Source of the DNA: Tissierellia bacterium
GTDB taxonomy: Bacteria > Bacillota > Clostridia > Tissierellales > Tepidimicrobiaceae
Direction of reading: 5' to 3'
DNA: 54,964 nucleotides
Assembly (NCBI GenBank): GCA_012728725.1
Contig: JAAYEM010000076.1
Coordinates: forward strand, 1 to 54,964
Every line of letters starts with the position of its first letter. Position 1 is the first letter of the stretch. The notes below the pieces were generated by a model, which had not been told where the DNA came from, did no database searches, and was given only the letters and a program-made list of their open reading frames with translations. The position numbers and the translations under genes are program-made. Of this stretch, positions 22,483 through 35,880 are shown piece after piece.

Positions 22483-23358
22483 CTAGTCCAACTCCTTTAC
22501 CTTTATGCCGGAAACAACCCTGTCTAAACCTTGCAGGTCCTTTATTACCTTAACTTCCTTAAATCCTTCCTCTTCCATCATATGGACCACATCTTTTCCT
22601 TGGTCAAAACCTATTTCAAGTACCAATAGTCCCTCTTCCCTTAAGTATTTTTTGCTATCAGGAATTATCCTCCTATAATAATCCAGGCCATCCTCTCCCC
22701 CATATAAGGCCTCTATAGGTTCATAGTCCTTTACCTCCCTTTGGAGGCTGTCTATATCCTTCCTAGCAATATAGGGGGGATTGGAGGCAATTATATGGAA
22801 TTTCCCTTCCAGGCCTAATCCTTCAATCCCTTCAAATAGGTCTCCCTTATATAGTTTTACATTATCAAGCCTAAATCTTTCCTTATTTATATTGGCCACC
22901 TTAAGGGGAGTATCATGGATATCTACTCCATATACAGTAGCATTCTTCCTGTAGTAGGCAAGGCTCAAAGATATGGCCCCGCTACCTATGCCTAGGTCTA
23001 AAATATTAATGGGGCTGTCTCCATATTTTTCATCTATATAATCCAATACATACTCCACCAATATTTCCGTATCCTGTCGGGGAATCAGCACCCCTTCTTC
23101 CACATAGAAATCCAGGCCCATAAACTCCCTTTTATTTATCAAATACTGGATGGGATAGCCTTCCTTCCTCTTATCCATCAGCTCCAAAAACCTATCCACA
23201 AGGGGCTGGGGAACCTTTTCTTCCCCATGGGTATATATATAGGTCTTATCCACATTTAAAAGCTCCCCCAGTACCAGTACCGCCTCCAATACTGGGTTGG
23301 AGTAGGGCCTATCCTTTATCTTATCTACCCCAATCTTTAGCAAGCGGTTTATCTCCAC
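22483..23358 (-). CDS. prmC: Peptide chain release factor N5-glutamine methyltransferase
   Basis: Methylates the GGQ glutamine of RF1 and RF2 with S-adenosylmethionine. The 291 residues have the N-terminal helical domain, the SAM motif ILDLGIGSGAISLSLA (about 121-136) and the substrate motif ASNPPYI. The start is GTG behind AAGGAGGAAG. It overlaps the DUF1385 gene by 10 bases. Confidence 0.95.
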   Translation of the reverse strand: MEINRLLKIGVDKIKDRPYSNPVLEAVLVLGELLNVDKTYIYTHGEEKVPQPLVDRFLELMDKRKEGYPIQYLINKREFMGLDFYVEEGVLIPRQDTEILVEYVLDYIDEKYGDSPINILDLGIGSGAISLSLAYYRKNATVYGVDIHDTPLKVANINKERFRLDNVKLYKGDLFEGIEGLGLEGKFHIIASNPPYIARKDIDSLQREVKDYEPIEALYGGEDGLDYYRRIIPDSKKYLREEGLLVLEIGFDQGKDVVHMMEEEGFKEVKVIKDLQGLDRVVSGIKVKELD

Positions 23359-24293
23359 AGATCTTCCTCCTTGTTCTCAGTAAGAACTGCATTTAAGGCC
23401 TCTATGGCCACCTCTATCTGATCATCGTCTGGCTCCCTTACTGTGGCAAGCTTCTGGATCAAAAGGCCAGGATAGGATAGATAGTAGGCAAGGAGAGAAT
23501 TGCTCTTACCAATAAACCTATTTATCTCATAGGAAATGCCTGCAATTATAGGTAGCATTAATAATCTGATTATAAGTCTCTGGAGGGGATTGGGCCAGCC
23601 GAAAAAGGACAGGACCAAAATGCTTACTATCATTACCATAAATAGAAAGCTGGTTCCACATCTGGGATGAAGAATAGGATACTTTTTGACATTTTCCACC
23701 GTCAGCTCATCTCCACTTTCATAGCAGTGGATGGCCTTATGCTCCGCCCCATGGTATTCAAATACCCGCTCTATATCTTCCAATCCGGATACCAGGGTTA
23801 CATATATTAAAAATATAAGTATGCGGATTAAACCTTCCACCAGGTTTAATAGGATGGGGGAAGGAATTCTGGCCTTTAAAAGGTTGGTAGTAAAAGTGGG
23901 AAGCAATATAAAAAAGCCTATGGTCAAGGCCAGGGAAAATAGTAAGGTAAGCACTATCTCCACATCCTCTGCCTTATCCTTAAATACCTTATCCAAAATG
24001 GATTCTTCTTTATCCCCTTCCTCAAAGAACTCCGCCGAATACATTAATGCCCTTATCCCAAAGGCTAGGGACTCTACCAATCCCACAACTCCCCTTATAA
24101 AGGGAAGACCAAATATCTTATACCTCATGGCCAGAGTATTCAATTTTTCCTTCTTCAATACTATCTCATCATCGGATTTTCTCACAGCTATGGCCAAATC
24201 CTTTGGCCCCCTCATCAGTATCCCTTCAATTAATGCCTGACCTCCAATGGTAGTTATATGTTTAGGGACCCGGTTTATATCCTTTATCTTCAC
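23349..24293 (-). CDS. DUF1385 (YqhQ-like) membrane protein
   Basis: A 314-residue protein of the DUF1385 family, with GGQALIEGILMRGP near the start, FEYHGAEHKAIHCYE in the middle, HPRCGTSFLF, and four or more membrane helices. The His/Glu/Cys pattern suggests metal binding, but no function is established. Clostridial genomes often place it between rpmE and prmC, as here. The start is GTG behind GAGGTG. Confidence 0.85.
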   Translation of the reverse strand: MKIKDINRVPKHITTIGGQALIEGILMRGPKDLAIAVRKSDDEIVLKKEKLNTLAMRYKIFGLPFIRGVVGLVESLAFGIRALMYSAEFFEEGDKEESILDKVFKDKAEDVEIVLTLLFSLALTIGFFILLPTFTTNLLKARIPSPILLNLVEGLIRILIFLIYVTLVSGLEDIERVFEYHGAEHKAIHCYESGDELTVENVKKYPILHPRCGTSFLFMVMIVSILVLSFFGWPNPLQRLIIRLLMLPIIAGISYEINRFIGKSNSLLAYYLSYPGLLIQKLATVREPDDDQIEVAIEALNAVLTENKEEDLWR

Positions 24294-24315
24294 TTTCTAA
24301 CACCTCTTTTCCATT

Positions 24316-24401
24316 TGAGACAAGGAGGACGGTTCTTGGCGTCTCACATTCCCTCATGGTCTCAAATTTTTGCAACAACAAGAACCCTCCCCGTTGTCTC
24401 A
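24316..24401. repeat. Imperfect 22-base inverted repeat with GTCTCA units
   Basis: 24317-24338 and 24379-24400 are complementary at 19 of 22 positions (ends GAGACAA/TTGTCTC, inner GGTTCTTG/CAAGAACC). Two further GTCTCA copies lie between, at 24341 and 24359. It fills the DUF1385-rpmE gap. Similar TGAGACA...TGTCTCA palindromes recur in clostridial genomes, to my recollection. Confidence 0.6.
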
Positions 24402-24402
24402 T

Positions 24403-24439
24403 AATAAAAATAAAGGTTAGATGCTGGGGCAACTAACCT
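24403..24439 (-). terminator. Terminator of rpmE
   Basis: On the minus strand AGGTTAG (24433-24439), a 12-base loop, CTAACCT (24414-24420), then TTATTTTTATT. It is 14 bases past the rpmE stop. Confidence 0.7.
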
Positions 24440-24452
24440 ATTGGTGTAGAAA

Positions 24453-24653
24453 TTATTCCAAACCATATTTTTTCTTGAATTTTTCCACACGGCCACCACG
24501 TTCTGTAAACTTTTGACGTCCTGTAAAGAATGGGTGGCATTCTGAACAAATTTCCACTCTTAATTCTTCTTTAGTTGAACCTGTTTTAAATGTATTTCCA
24601 CATGCACATCTTACTGTAGCTTCATAATATTCTGGATGAATTCCCTTTTTCAT
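24453..24653 (-). CDS. rpmE: 50S ribosomal protein L31 (zinc-binding form)
   Basis: 66 residues beginning [19 protein letters not shown], with CACG and [12 protein letters not shown] giving the zinc-binding cysteine set that marks the C+ form (RpmE rather than RpmE2/YtiA). The ATG at 24653 has GAGAGGTG before it; the longer frame is not supported. It follows rho as in Bacillus and has its own strong promoter. Confidence 0.97.
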   Translation of the reverse strand: MKKGIHPEYYEATVRCACGNTFKTGSTKEELRVEICSECHPFFTGRQKFTERGGRVEKFKKKYGLE

Positions 24654-24709
24654 TACTTTCACCTCTCTTTGTCCCGGGTATAAAATCATTCACATAATTT
24701 GACCCATTA

Positions 24710-24738
24710 ATTATAGCATAATAATAGAAGGATTTCAA
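24710..24738 (-). promoter_or_regulatory. Strong sigma-A promoter of rpmE
   Basis: On the minus strand TTGAAA (24733-24738), 17 bases, TATAAT (24710-24715) with an extended TGC in front of the -10. It starts one base after the rho stop codon. Confidence 0.8.
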
Positions 24739-26112
24739 CTAAAACCACATTTTATTTCTTATCTCCCTTATAAATTCTGCATTGCTCTTGGTCTTCATCA
24801 AATTCTCTATTATGGTTTCTGTTATCTCCTGGGTGGAAGCATTGCCTAGGGCCTTCCTAATTCCCCATACAGTTTCCAACTCCTCCTGGGTCATGAGTAG
24901 ATCTTCCCTTCTGGTTCCAGACTTATTGATATCCACTGCTGGGAATATCCTCTTTTCTGAAAGCCTTCTATCCAGATGGATCTCCATATTACCTGTACCC
25001 TTAAATTCCTCAAATATAACATCATCCATCCTGCTGCCTGTATCCACTAGGGCAGTGGCCAGTATGGTGAGACTTCCCCCTTCTTCTAGATTCCTGGCAG
25101 CACCAAAAAATCTCTTTGGCTTGTGCAGGGCTCCAGGATCCAAGCCTCCAGATAGGGTTCTTCCTGTAGCTGGTATGGTTAAATTGTAAGCTCTGGCAAG
25201 GCGGGTAATGCTGTCTAGTAGTACCACTACATCCTTTCCATGCTCCACCAGCCTTTTGGCCCTTTCCAGTACTATCTCTGCCACCTTGGTATGGTGGTTG
25301 GGAAGTTCATCAAAGGTAGAATATACAACATCTCCCTTGACAGATCTTTGCATATCCGTCACTTCTTCAGGTCTTTCATCTATCAAAAGTATAATAATCT
25401 CAATTTCTGGATGGTTTTCAGATATTGCATTGGCAACAGCTTTAAGAAGTGTAGTTTTACCAGCCTTTGGAGGGGATACAATCATTCCCCGCTGTCCTTT
25501 TCCAATGGGGGCCATCAAATCGATAATCCGGGTAGAAAGATTGTTAGGAGTTGTCTCCAAGCTTATTCTCTCCGTTGGATATATGGGGGTTAAAGTATCA
25601 AAATCCGGCCTGTCGAGGCAGGTCTCTGGATCCATTCCATTTACGCTCTTAACATAAAGAAGGGCCTTATACTTCTCTCCAGATTTGGCCGGTCGGGTAA
25701 TTCCAAATACCTTATCTCCTGTTCGGAGCTTAAATCTCCTAATCTGGGAGGGGGATACATAGATATCGTTGTCTCCCGATAGGTAATTGTCAGACCTTAA
25801 AAATCCATATCCATCCTGGTGGATCTCTAATATTCCCTCAGCACCATCTATATTTTCCATCTGCTCCAGCTCTTCCGTTACCTTTTCTGGTAACTCATCC
25901 ATATCTATATCCTTTATATCTATCTCTTCCACCTTATTTTCCTCTACCTTTATTTGAGGGGGCTCTTCCTGGACGGGCTCTTCTTCTCCTGCCTGTAATA
26001 TCAAATCAATCAATTCAGCCTTCCTATACTTGGTAACACCTTTAATTCCCATGGCTCTAGCTATAACTCGTAAATCATCTAGTTTTTTATTTTCTAATAT
26101 ACTTGAATCCAA
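24739..26112 (-). CDS. rho: Transcription termination factor Rho
   Basis: A hexameric RNA-dependent ATPase ending transcription. The 457 residues show a Rho N-terminal helical domain ([20 protein letters not shown]), a short acidic insert (about 43-80), the RNA-binding cold-shock-like fold with [20 protein letters not shown], the P-loop [14 protein letters not shown] and the Q-loop region [20 protein letters not shown]. The start is TTG at 26112 behind GGAGGTGACATT; the 28 preceding codons look non-coding. Confidence 0.96.
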   Translation of the reverse strand: MDSSILENKKLDDLRVIARAMGIKGVTKYRKAELIDLILQAGEEEPVQEEPPQIKVEENKVEEIDIKDIDMDELPEKVTEELEQMENIDGAEGILEIHQDGYGFLRSDNYLSGDNDIYVSPSQIRRFKLRTGDKVFGITRPAKSGEKYKALLYVKSVNGMDPETCLDRPDFDTLTPIYPTERISLETTPNNLSTRIIDLMAPIGKGQRGMIVSPPKAGKTTLLKAVANAISENHPEIEIIILLIDERPEEVTDMQRSVKGDVVYSTFDELPNHHTKVAEIVLERAKRLVEHGKDVVVLLDSITRLARAYNLTIPATGRTLSGGLDPGALHKPKRFFGAARNLEEGGSLTILATALVDTGSRMDDVIFEEFKGTGNMEIHLDRRLSEKRIFPAVDINKSGTRREDLLMTQEELETVWGIRKALGNASTQEITETIIENLMKTKSNAEFIREIRNKMWF

Positions 26113-26258
26113 AATGTCACCTCCATAATATTCAAACTGCTTTCCTACATCAAAAAATACCAGCTGGGATACAAGAATCACCACAAAAATGTTCAAATTC
26201 TAAGATAATCGTCTGGAATAAGTTAAGAAATGTGTGGATGGAAAGGTATACTAGGCTT

Positions 26259-26287
26259 ATAATACCACTATTATATTTATTAGTCAA
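26259..26287 (-). promoter_or_regulatory. Sigma-A promoter of rho
   Basis: On the minus strand TTGACT (26282-26287), 17 bases, TATTAT (26259-26264), giving a leader of about 140 bases ahead of rho. The leader could allow the autogenous control known for rho in other bacteria, but no specific structure was identified. Confidence 0.65.
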
Positions 26288-26329
26288 TATATCAATTATT
26301 ATACCCTATTGGGAAGAAAATAATAAATT

Positions 26330-26360
26330 TTTGCCAAAGTCCCCAAGGGACTTTGGCAAA
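26330..26360 (-). terminator. Terminator of the glycosidase-lacZ operon
   Basis: A 14-base stem, TTTGCCAAAGTCCC with its complement around a three-base loop, directly after the lacZ stop. T-rich sequence follows on the minus strand. Confidence 0.85.
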
Positions 26361-26366
26361 ATATTC

Positions 26367-31158
<4,792 letters not shown>

Positions 31159-31228
31159 TATAATCCTCCTTCCATGTTAATAAAACAAAAAATATAGACA
31201 GGAGTATTTTATAAGTTCCTACCCCTTG

Positions 31229-31257
31229 ATTATATAGGATATTTTAACAAAGGTAAA
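31229..31257 (-). promoter_or_regulatory. Promoter of the glycosidase-lacZ operon
   Basis: On the minus strand TTTACC (31252-31257), 17 bases, TATAAT (31229-31234). It sits just after the terminator of the upstream glpX gene, so the two glycosidase genes form their own unit. No regulator gene is adjacent. Confidence 0.55.
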
Positions 31258-31262
31258 TGAAT

Positions 31263-31286
31263 AAAAAAAGCAGGGTAAACCCCTGC
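31263..31286 (-). terminator. Terminator of the downstream glpX
   Basis: On the minus strand GCAGGG-GTTTA-CCCTGC then TTTTTTTA, about 10 bases past the glpX stop. Confidence 0.85.
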
Positions 31287-31296
31287 CTATAATGAA

Positions 31297-32268
31297 TTAT
31301 TTAGCGTATTCAGGCTTTTTATCCAGCCTGTGGATGGCCTCTATAAACCTGACGGTTCCCGTTTCCGCCCTCATTACCACCGAATAGGTTTTGGCCATAT
31401 TGTTTTCATAATATACAACGCCCTTTAACAGTTCACCATTGGAGATTCCTGTGGCAGCAAACATTATCTCATTGCCCTTGGCCAAATCATCTATGGTCAA
31501 CAATTTGTCCACATCTTCAATCCCCATGTCAATACATCTTTTCCTTTCCTCTTCAGTCATGGGATGGAGCCTGCCCTGGAATTCTCCTCCCAGGCATTTC
31601 AGTGCTGCTGCAGCGATTACTCCCTCTGGGGCCCCACCTATACCTACCATTATATCTGCCCCCAGATCATCGAAACAGGTAGCTATGGCAGCTGCCACAT
31701 CTCCATCCTGGAATAGTTTAATCCTGGCTCCTGCCTTCCTCACCCGTTCTATGAGTTCATTATGCCTAGGTCTATCCAACATGGTTACTGTAATATCCTC
31801 TATATCCTTATTTAAGGCCTGGGAAAGGATTTTCAAATTCTCCTCTATGGGTAGATCCAGGCTGATCTTTCCTGCCGCCTTGGGCCCTGCCGCAATTTTG
31901 TTCATATACATGTCCGGTGCATGTAATAGGCAACCCCTTGGGGCTATAGCTACTACCGAAATAGCATTATCCAATCCCTTGGCCACAGCAGTAGTTCCAT
32001 CCAATGGATCTACAGCAATATCCAATTTTACTGAGTCTTTAGTACATTTGCCTATCTGTTCCCCAATATAGAGCATGGGTGCTTCGTCCATTTCCCCTTC
32101 ACCTATTACCACCACCCCATCTATGGGCAGGGTGTCGAACATCTTTCTCATTCCATTTACCGCTGCCTGGTCTGCCTTTTCTTTATCTCCCCGACCTAGG
32201 TGCCTGGCAGCCTGTAATGCTGCTGCTTCTGTCACCCTTACCAAATTTAAAGCTAAATTTCTATCCAT
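31297..32268 (-). CDS. glpX: Fructose-1,6-bisphosphatase class II (GlpX), copy 1
   Basis: Cytoplasmic gluconeogenic phosphatase releasing phosphate from fructose-1,6-bisphosphate, or sedoheptulose-1,7-bisphosphate in some members. The 323 residues carry GEGEMDEAPMLYIGE and the metal/phosphate motif DPLDGTTAVAKGL, then GIGGAPEGVIAAAALKCLGG. It is a paralogue of the next gene: 28 of the first 40 residues are identical by eye. GAAGGGGG precedes the ATG and it has its own promoter. Confidence 0.93.
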   Translation of the reverse strand: MDRNLALNLVRVTEAAALQAARHLGRGDKEKADQAAVNGMRKMFDTLPIDGVVVIGEGEMDEAPMLYIGEQIGKCTKDSVKLDIAVDPLDGTTAVAKGLDNAISVVAIAPRGCLLHAPDMYMNKIAAGPKAAGKISLDLPIEENLKILSQALNKDIEDITVTMLDRPRHNELIERVRKAGARIKLFQDGDVAAAIATCFDDLGADIMVGIGGAPEGVIAAAALKCLGGEFQGRLHPMTEEERKRCIDMGIEDVDKLLTIDDLAKGNEIMFAATGISNGELLKGVVYYENNMAKTYSVVMRAETGTVRFIEAIHRLDKKPEYAK

Positions 32269-32300
32269 TAAACAGCCCCCTTCATCTATCTTTATCTATT

Positions 32301-32330
32301 AGTATATTTTATTTGTCCATTTCATGTCAA
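32301..32330 (-). promoter_or_regulatory. Sigma-A promoter between the two glpX genes
   Basis: On the minus strand TTGACA (32325-32330), 18 bases, TATACT (32301-32306). This lets the downstream glpX copy be expressed apart from the upstream one. Confidence 0.65.
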
Positions 32331-32344
32331 TTAGTATAGCATAC

Positions 32345-33334
32345 TTATCTATGTTTGGCTAATAATTCCTTTAGTATATCGTTTTTGTCCAACCTGTGGC
32401 GGGCCTCTATAAATCTAATGGTACCAGTTTTAGACCTCATAACCACCGAATGGGTTTTGGCCCAATTATCTCCGTAGTATACCACTCCCTTTAGCAGCTC
32501 CCCATCGGAAATGCCAGTGGCTGCAAAGAATAGATCATTACCCTTGGCCAGATCATCTATGGTAAGGACCTTATCTATTTTATCCTCATCCCATCCTAAT
32601 TCTTTACATCTTTCCTCTTCCTCATGGCTCATAGGATGTAATTTTCCTTGAAAGTCACCTCCCATGCATTTTAAAGCCACTGCAGCAATTACTCCCTCTG
32701 GAGCCCCGCCTATACCCATCAATATATCCACACCTGTATCTTCAAAGGCAGTAGCAATGGCAGCTGCCACATCGCCCTCTCCAAACAATTTTATCCTGGC
32801 ACCAATCCTTCTTACCTCTCTAATAATATCCTCATGCCTTTCCCTATCCTGAATTATAACCGTCAAATCGGAAATATCCTTGTTCAAGGCCTTGGCTACT
32901 GAAAAAAGGTTTTCCTCCACAGATGCATCTAAATCAATCCTTCCAGCCGCCTTTGGACCTACTGCAATCTTCTTCATATAGGTATCTGGGGCATTAAGTA
33001 GGCACCCTTTTGGACCCATGGCTATAACTGAAATGGCATTGGGAAGGCCCTTGGCCACCAAACTAGTCCCATCTAGGGGGTCTACAGCAATATCCGCTTC
33101 CACATCCATACCAGCCCCTATTACCTCTCCAATATAGAGCATAGGGGCTTCATCCAATTCCCCTTCACCTATTACAACCCTTCCCTTGGTATTTACCAGA
33201 TCAAAGGCAGCCCTCATCCCATCTACCGCCGCCTGATCCGCCCCTATTCTATCACCTCTACCCATGTATCTGCCAGAAGCTAGGGCAGCAATTTCTGTCA
33301 CCCTAACCAGGGATAAAGCCAAATCCCTATCCAT
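32345..33334 (-). CDS. glpX: Fructose-1,6-bisphosphatase class II (GlpX), copy 2
   Basis: 329 residues, with GEGELDEAPMLYIGEVIG, DPLDGTSLVAKGLPNAIS and GIGGAPEGVIAAVALKCMGG. The substitution of Thr by Ser in DPLDGT(T/S) is the main motif difference from copy 1. It comes directly after transaldolase and fba on the same strand, as expected for the ancestral glpX of this string; copy 1 looks like a local duplicate. GGAGAGATTAGT precedes the ATG. Confidence 0.93.
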   Translation of the reverse strand: MDRDLALSLVRVTEIAALASGRYMGRGDRIGADQAAVDGMRAAFDLVNTKGRVVIGEGELDEAPMLYIGEVIGAGMDVEADIAVDPLDGTSLVAKGLPNAISVIAMGPKGCLLNAPDTYMKKIAVGPKAAGRIDLDASVEENLFSVAKALNKDISDLTVIIQDRERHEDIIREVRRIGARIKLFGEGDVAAAIATAFEDTGVDILMGIGGAPEGVIAAVALKCMGGDFQGKLHPMSHEEEERCKELGWDEDKIDKVLTIDDLAKGNDLFFAATGISDGELLKGVVYYGDNWAKTHSVVMRSKTGTIRFIEARHRLDKNDILKELLAKHR

Positions 33335-33441
33335 ACTAATCTCTCCTTTTCATTCGTTTATTAATATTATAAACCAATGGTGGGGATTATAAAAATAAAT
33401 TTTGGGGATAGGCAATATAAAAAGGTATAACCTAGCCCAAT

Positions 33442-33464
33442 AAAAAAGGCAGCCCAGAGCCGCC
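33442..33464 (-). terminator. Terminator of fba-transaldolase
   Basis: On the minus strand GGCGGC-TCTGG-GCTGCC (one G-U pair) followed by TTTTTTATT, 13 bases past the transaldolase stop. No strong sigma-A pair was seen for glpX copy 2 between here and 33334. Confidence 0.75.
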
Positions 33465-33476
33465 TAATTTGCCCTA

Positions 33477-34121
33477 TCAACCATTCACCTCTTCCCAGTC
33501 CTTTAAAAACCTTTCAATCCCTATGTCCGTCAAAGGGTGCTTGGCCATTTGGAGGAAAACCTTATAGGGTATGGTGGCTATATGGGCTCCTGCCTTTGCA
33601 GCCTCTACTACATGGATGGGATGCCTGATACTGGCAGCTATAATTTTTGTATCTATTCCATGGATATCAAAAATCTGGACTATATCCTCTATTATATCCA
33701 TGCCTGTATTGCCTATATCATCCAATCTCCCTATAAAGGGGCTTACATATGTAGCTCCTGCCCTGGCAGCCAGTAGGGCCTGTTTAGGTGAAAATACCAG
33801 GGTAACATTGGTCTTTATCCCTTCCTTGGACAATACCTTTACCGCCTTGAGCCCCTCAGCAGTCATGGGGATCTTGATAACTATATTGGGATGAATATTG
33901 GATAAATTCCTTGCTTCCTCTATCATCCCATCCCTGTCCAAGGATATGACCTCTGCACTAATGGGCCCATCTACAATACTGGCAATCTCCTCTATTACCT
34001 CTACAAAATCCCTGCCTTCCTTGGCTATTAGGGATGGGTTGGTAGTTACACCCCTTATGACTCCCCATTGGTTTATCTCCTTTATTTCATCTATATTGGC
34101 CGTATCTATAAAAAGCTCCAT
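33477..34121 (-). CDS. Transaldolase / fructose-6-phosphate aldolase family (TalC/MipB)
   Basis: A 214-residue TIM-barrel enzyme of the short transaldolase subfamily, starting [16 protein letters not shown] and [14 protein letters not shown]. The Schiff-base lysine is in [14 protein letters not shown], followed by [19 protein letters not shown] and [13 protein letters not shown]. Members are either transaldolases or F6P aldolases and cannot be separated safely by eye. The place between fba and glpX equals ywjH in Bacillus, favouring transaldolase. Confidence 0.9.
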   Translation of the reverse strand: MELFIDTANIDEIKEINQWGVIRGVTTNPSLIAKEGRDFVEVIEEIASIVDGPISAEVISLDRDGMIEEARNLSNIHPNIVIKIPMTAEGLKAVKVLSKEGIKTNVTLVFSPKQALLAARAGATYVSPFIGRLDDIGNTGMDIIEDIVQIFDIHGIDTKIIAASIRHPIHVVEAAKAGAHIATIPYKVFLQMAKHPLTDIGIERFLKDWEEVNG

Positions 34122-34207
34122 ACCATTCCACTCCTTTCAAAATTTAAATTAGGCCGGTATATAACCGACCTAACCCCCTCCACAGTCAACTGTCCATTGG
34201 CATTTGA

Positions 34208-35059
34208 TTAAGCCCTGCCAGCTGATCCAAATAATCTCATCTTCTCTTTTATTACCTCTTTCATAGCTTCCCTTCCAGGGCCTAGTATCTTTCTTGGGTC
34301 TATATTGTCTGGATTTTCCTTAATGAATTCCTTAATGGCATGGGTAAAGGCTATCCTCAGATCTGTGTCTATATTTATCTTGTTTATTCCAAGGGATACA
34401 GCCCTTTTTATGGCTTCACTGGGAACTCCACTGGAGCCATGTAGTACTAGAGGTATATTTACCCTTTCCTTAATAATCTTTATCCTATCAAAATCAAGCT
34501 TTGGTTCCCCCTTGTATACTCCATGGGCAGTTCCTACTGCTATGGCCAAAGAATCCACATTGGTTTCTTCAACAAACCTTACAGCCTCATCGGGATCGGT
34601 AAAGGTAGCTTCAGCTTCACTTACGCTTATATGGTCTTCTGTACCTCCAATTTTCCCCAACTCTGCTTCCACTGATACTCCCACTGCATGGGCCACTTCT
34701 ACAACCTTTTTGGTAATATTTATATTATCCTCCAATTCAAATCGGGATCCATCTATCATTACAGAAGTAAATCCATGTCTAATACATAGCATAATCTGAT
34801 TGAAATCAGTACCATGGTCTAGATGCAGGGCCACTGGTACCTTGGCCTTTTCAGCTGCCACCTTTCCCAATGCAGCTATGTATTCAATTCCTGCGTACTT
34901 TATTCCCCCCTGACTAGCCTGAAGTATAACTGGGGAATTGGTCTCCTCAGCTGCCTCTATTATGGCTTGAACAATCTCCATATTATTTACATTAAATGCA
35001 CCTACTCCATAATTATTCCTATGTGCATCCTCTAAAATCTCCCTACCAGTTACTAACAT
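34208..35059 (-). CDS. fba: Class II fructose-1,6-bisphosphate aldolase
   Basis: Zinc-dependent glycolytic/gluconeogenic aldolase, 283 residues. Metal and phosphate motifs: ALHLDHGTDF, VEAELGKIGGTED, AVGTAHGVYKGEP, LVLHGSSGVP and INKINIDTDLR. Length and motifs fit the FbaA/GatY-KbaY group. Strings with transaldolase and glpX, so F1,6BP use is most likely. GAGGAGGC precedes the ATG; a short gap follows the zinc-ribbon gene, so shared transcription is possible. Confidence 0.93.
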   Translation of the reverse strand: MLVTGREILEDAHRNNYGVGAFNVNNMEIVQAIIEAAEETNSPVILQASQGGIKYAGIEYIAALGKVAAEKAKVPVALHLDHGTDFNQIMLCIRHGFTSVMIDGSRFELEDNINITKKVVEVAHAVGVSVEAELGKIGGTEDHISVSEAEATFTDPDEAVRFVEETNVDSLAIAVGTAHGVYKGEPKLDFDRIKIIKERVNIPLVLHGSSGVPSEAIKRAVSLGINKINIDTDLRIAFTHAIKEFIKENPDNIDPRKILGPGREAMKEVIKEKMRLFGSAGRA

Positions 35060-35108
35060 TCTAATGCCTCCTCTTTTTTTATATTACTATGCTTTAAATT
35101 GCCTACTA

Positions 35109-35291
35109 TTACTCTTTAATATCTCTGTTTTTGTCGTGCATGGAATCAATACAGGAAACACTTCGCTCCTTCAATACTATTCTATCCTTTTTCAACAAAA
35201 CCCTCAAGTCCTCTTCCGTTTCTGCAAATATGATCTTTACACTATGGCAATTTAAGCACTCCAGTTCTATTCTATCGGAAAAAAAGCTCAA
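35109..35291 (-). CDS. C-terminal piece of a frameshifted zinc-ribbon protein
   Basis: The open frame starts TTG but has no ribosome site. It carries IELECLNCHSVKIIFAETEEDL, which reads as the direct continuation of the upstream product: removing one T from a seven-T run (35279-35285) joins GHEDINIELF to SDRIELECLNC in one frame of about 218 residues. So it is probably not a separate gene. Whether it is decay, a sequencing error or slippage is open. Confidence 0.5.
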   Translation of the reverse strand: MSFFSDRIELECLNCHSVKIIFAETEEDLRVLLKKDRIVLKERSVSCIDSMHDKNRDIKE

Positions 35292-35760
35292 TATTTATAT
35301 CCTCATGGCCACAGTCACAATATATTTTGTTCTCCAATTTCATGGAATATAGTATGCCTAAAATTCTGGAAAATATTTTAAAATTGTTGAAATAGTCCAT
35401 TTCTCCATTTTCATCCTTGTCATCTATGCCAGTGTCCAATTCCCCTAATAAATTCTTCCCAGCTTCCTTGCTTCCAATAAAGCAGAGCCTATCTCCATGG
35501 ATACAATAGAGCATGGTTTTATCCTTAAATATGGTAGGTAGGTCTAAATTATATATATGCCTATCTCCACAGTTAAAACAGGTAGCTTCTACCTCCACTA
35601 CCCTATTTGTCCCCTTTACACTGGCCACAATCTCTCCGCATTTACATATATATTCAATTCTATCTCCCTTCATTACTTCAAATAAATTGAGCTCAAACTC
35701 CCTTAACCTACCACAGAAATGGCATCTTGCAATTAGGGACCTACACCCATCGATAGTCAT
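35272..35760 (-). CDS. Zinc-ribbon protein of unknown function (N-terminal piece of frameshifted gene)
   Basis: 162 residues with several CxxC pairs: CHFCG near 13, CKCG near 41, CFNCG near 62, and CDCG near 150 just before the premature end. Such spacing suggests two or more zinc ribbons. No catalytic domain is visible. The ATG at 35760 has AAGGAGG eight bases ahead. The gene precedes fba. It ends at a seven-T run where the frame shifts; see the next-lower entry. Confidence 0.6.
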   Translation of the reverse strand: MTIDGCRSLIARCHFCGRLREFELNLFEVMKGDRIEYICKCGEIVASVKGTNRVVEVEATCFNCGDRHIYNLDLPTIFKDKTMLYCIHGDRLCFIGSKEAGKNLLGELDTGIDDKDENGEMDYFNNFKIFSRILGILYSMKLENKIYCDCGHEDINIELFFR

Positions 35761-35793
35761 GGATGGCACCTCCTTGCTAGATTAATTCTATGT

Positions 35794-35822
35794 AGGATTT
35801 AAAAATCCTTCTTGATGTCGAA
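35794..35822. promoter_or_regulatory. Palindrome and Spo0A-box-like heptamer ahead of the zinc-ribbon gene
   Basis: AGGATTT-AA-AAATCCT (35794-35809) is a perfect palindrome. TGTCGAA, the Spo0A-box heptamer, follows at 35816-35822. Both lie in the only upstream gap of the zinc-ribbon/fba group. No clear -35/-10 was found. Confidence 0.3.
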
Positions 35823-35831
35823 AAATATTTC

Positions 35832-35877
35832 AAAAAAAAGAATCAAGGCTTATTTTAGCTGTAAGCCTTGATTCTTT
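35832..35877 (-). terminator. Terminator of kce
   Basis: A perfect 16-base stem (35837-35852 with 35862-35877; core AATCAAGGCTTA) followed on the minus strand by eight T, three bases past the kce stop. Confidence 0.9.
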
Positions 35878-35880
35878 AGA

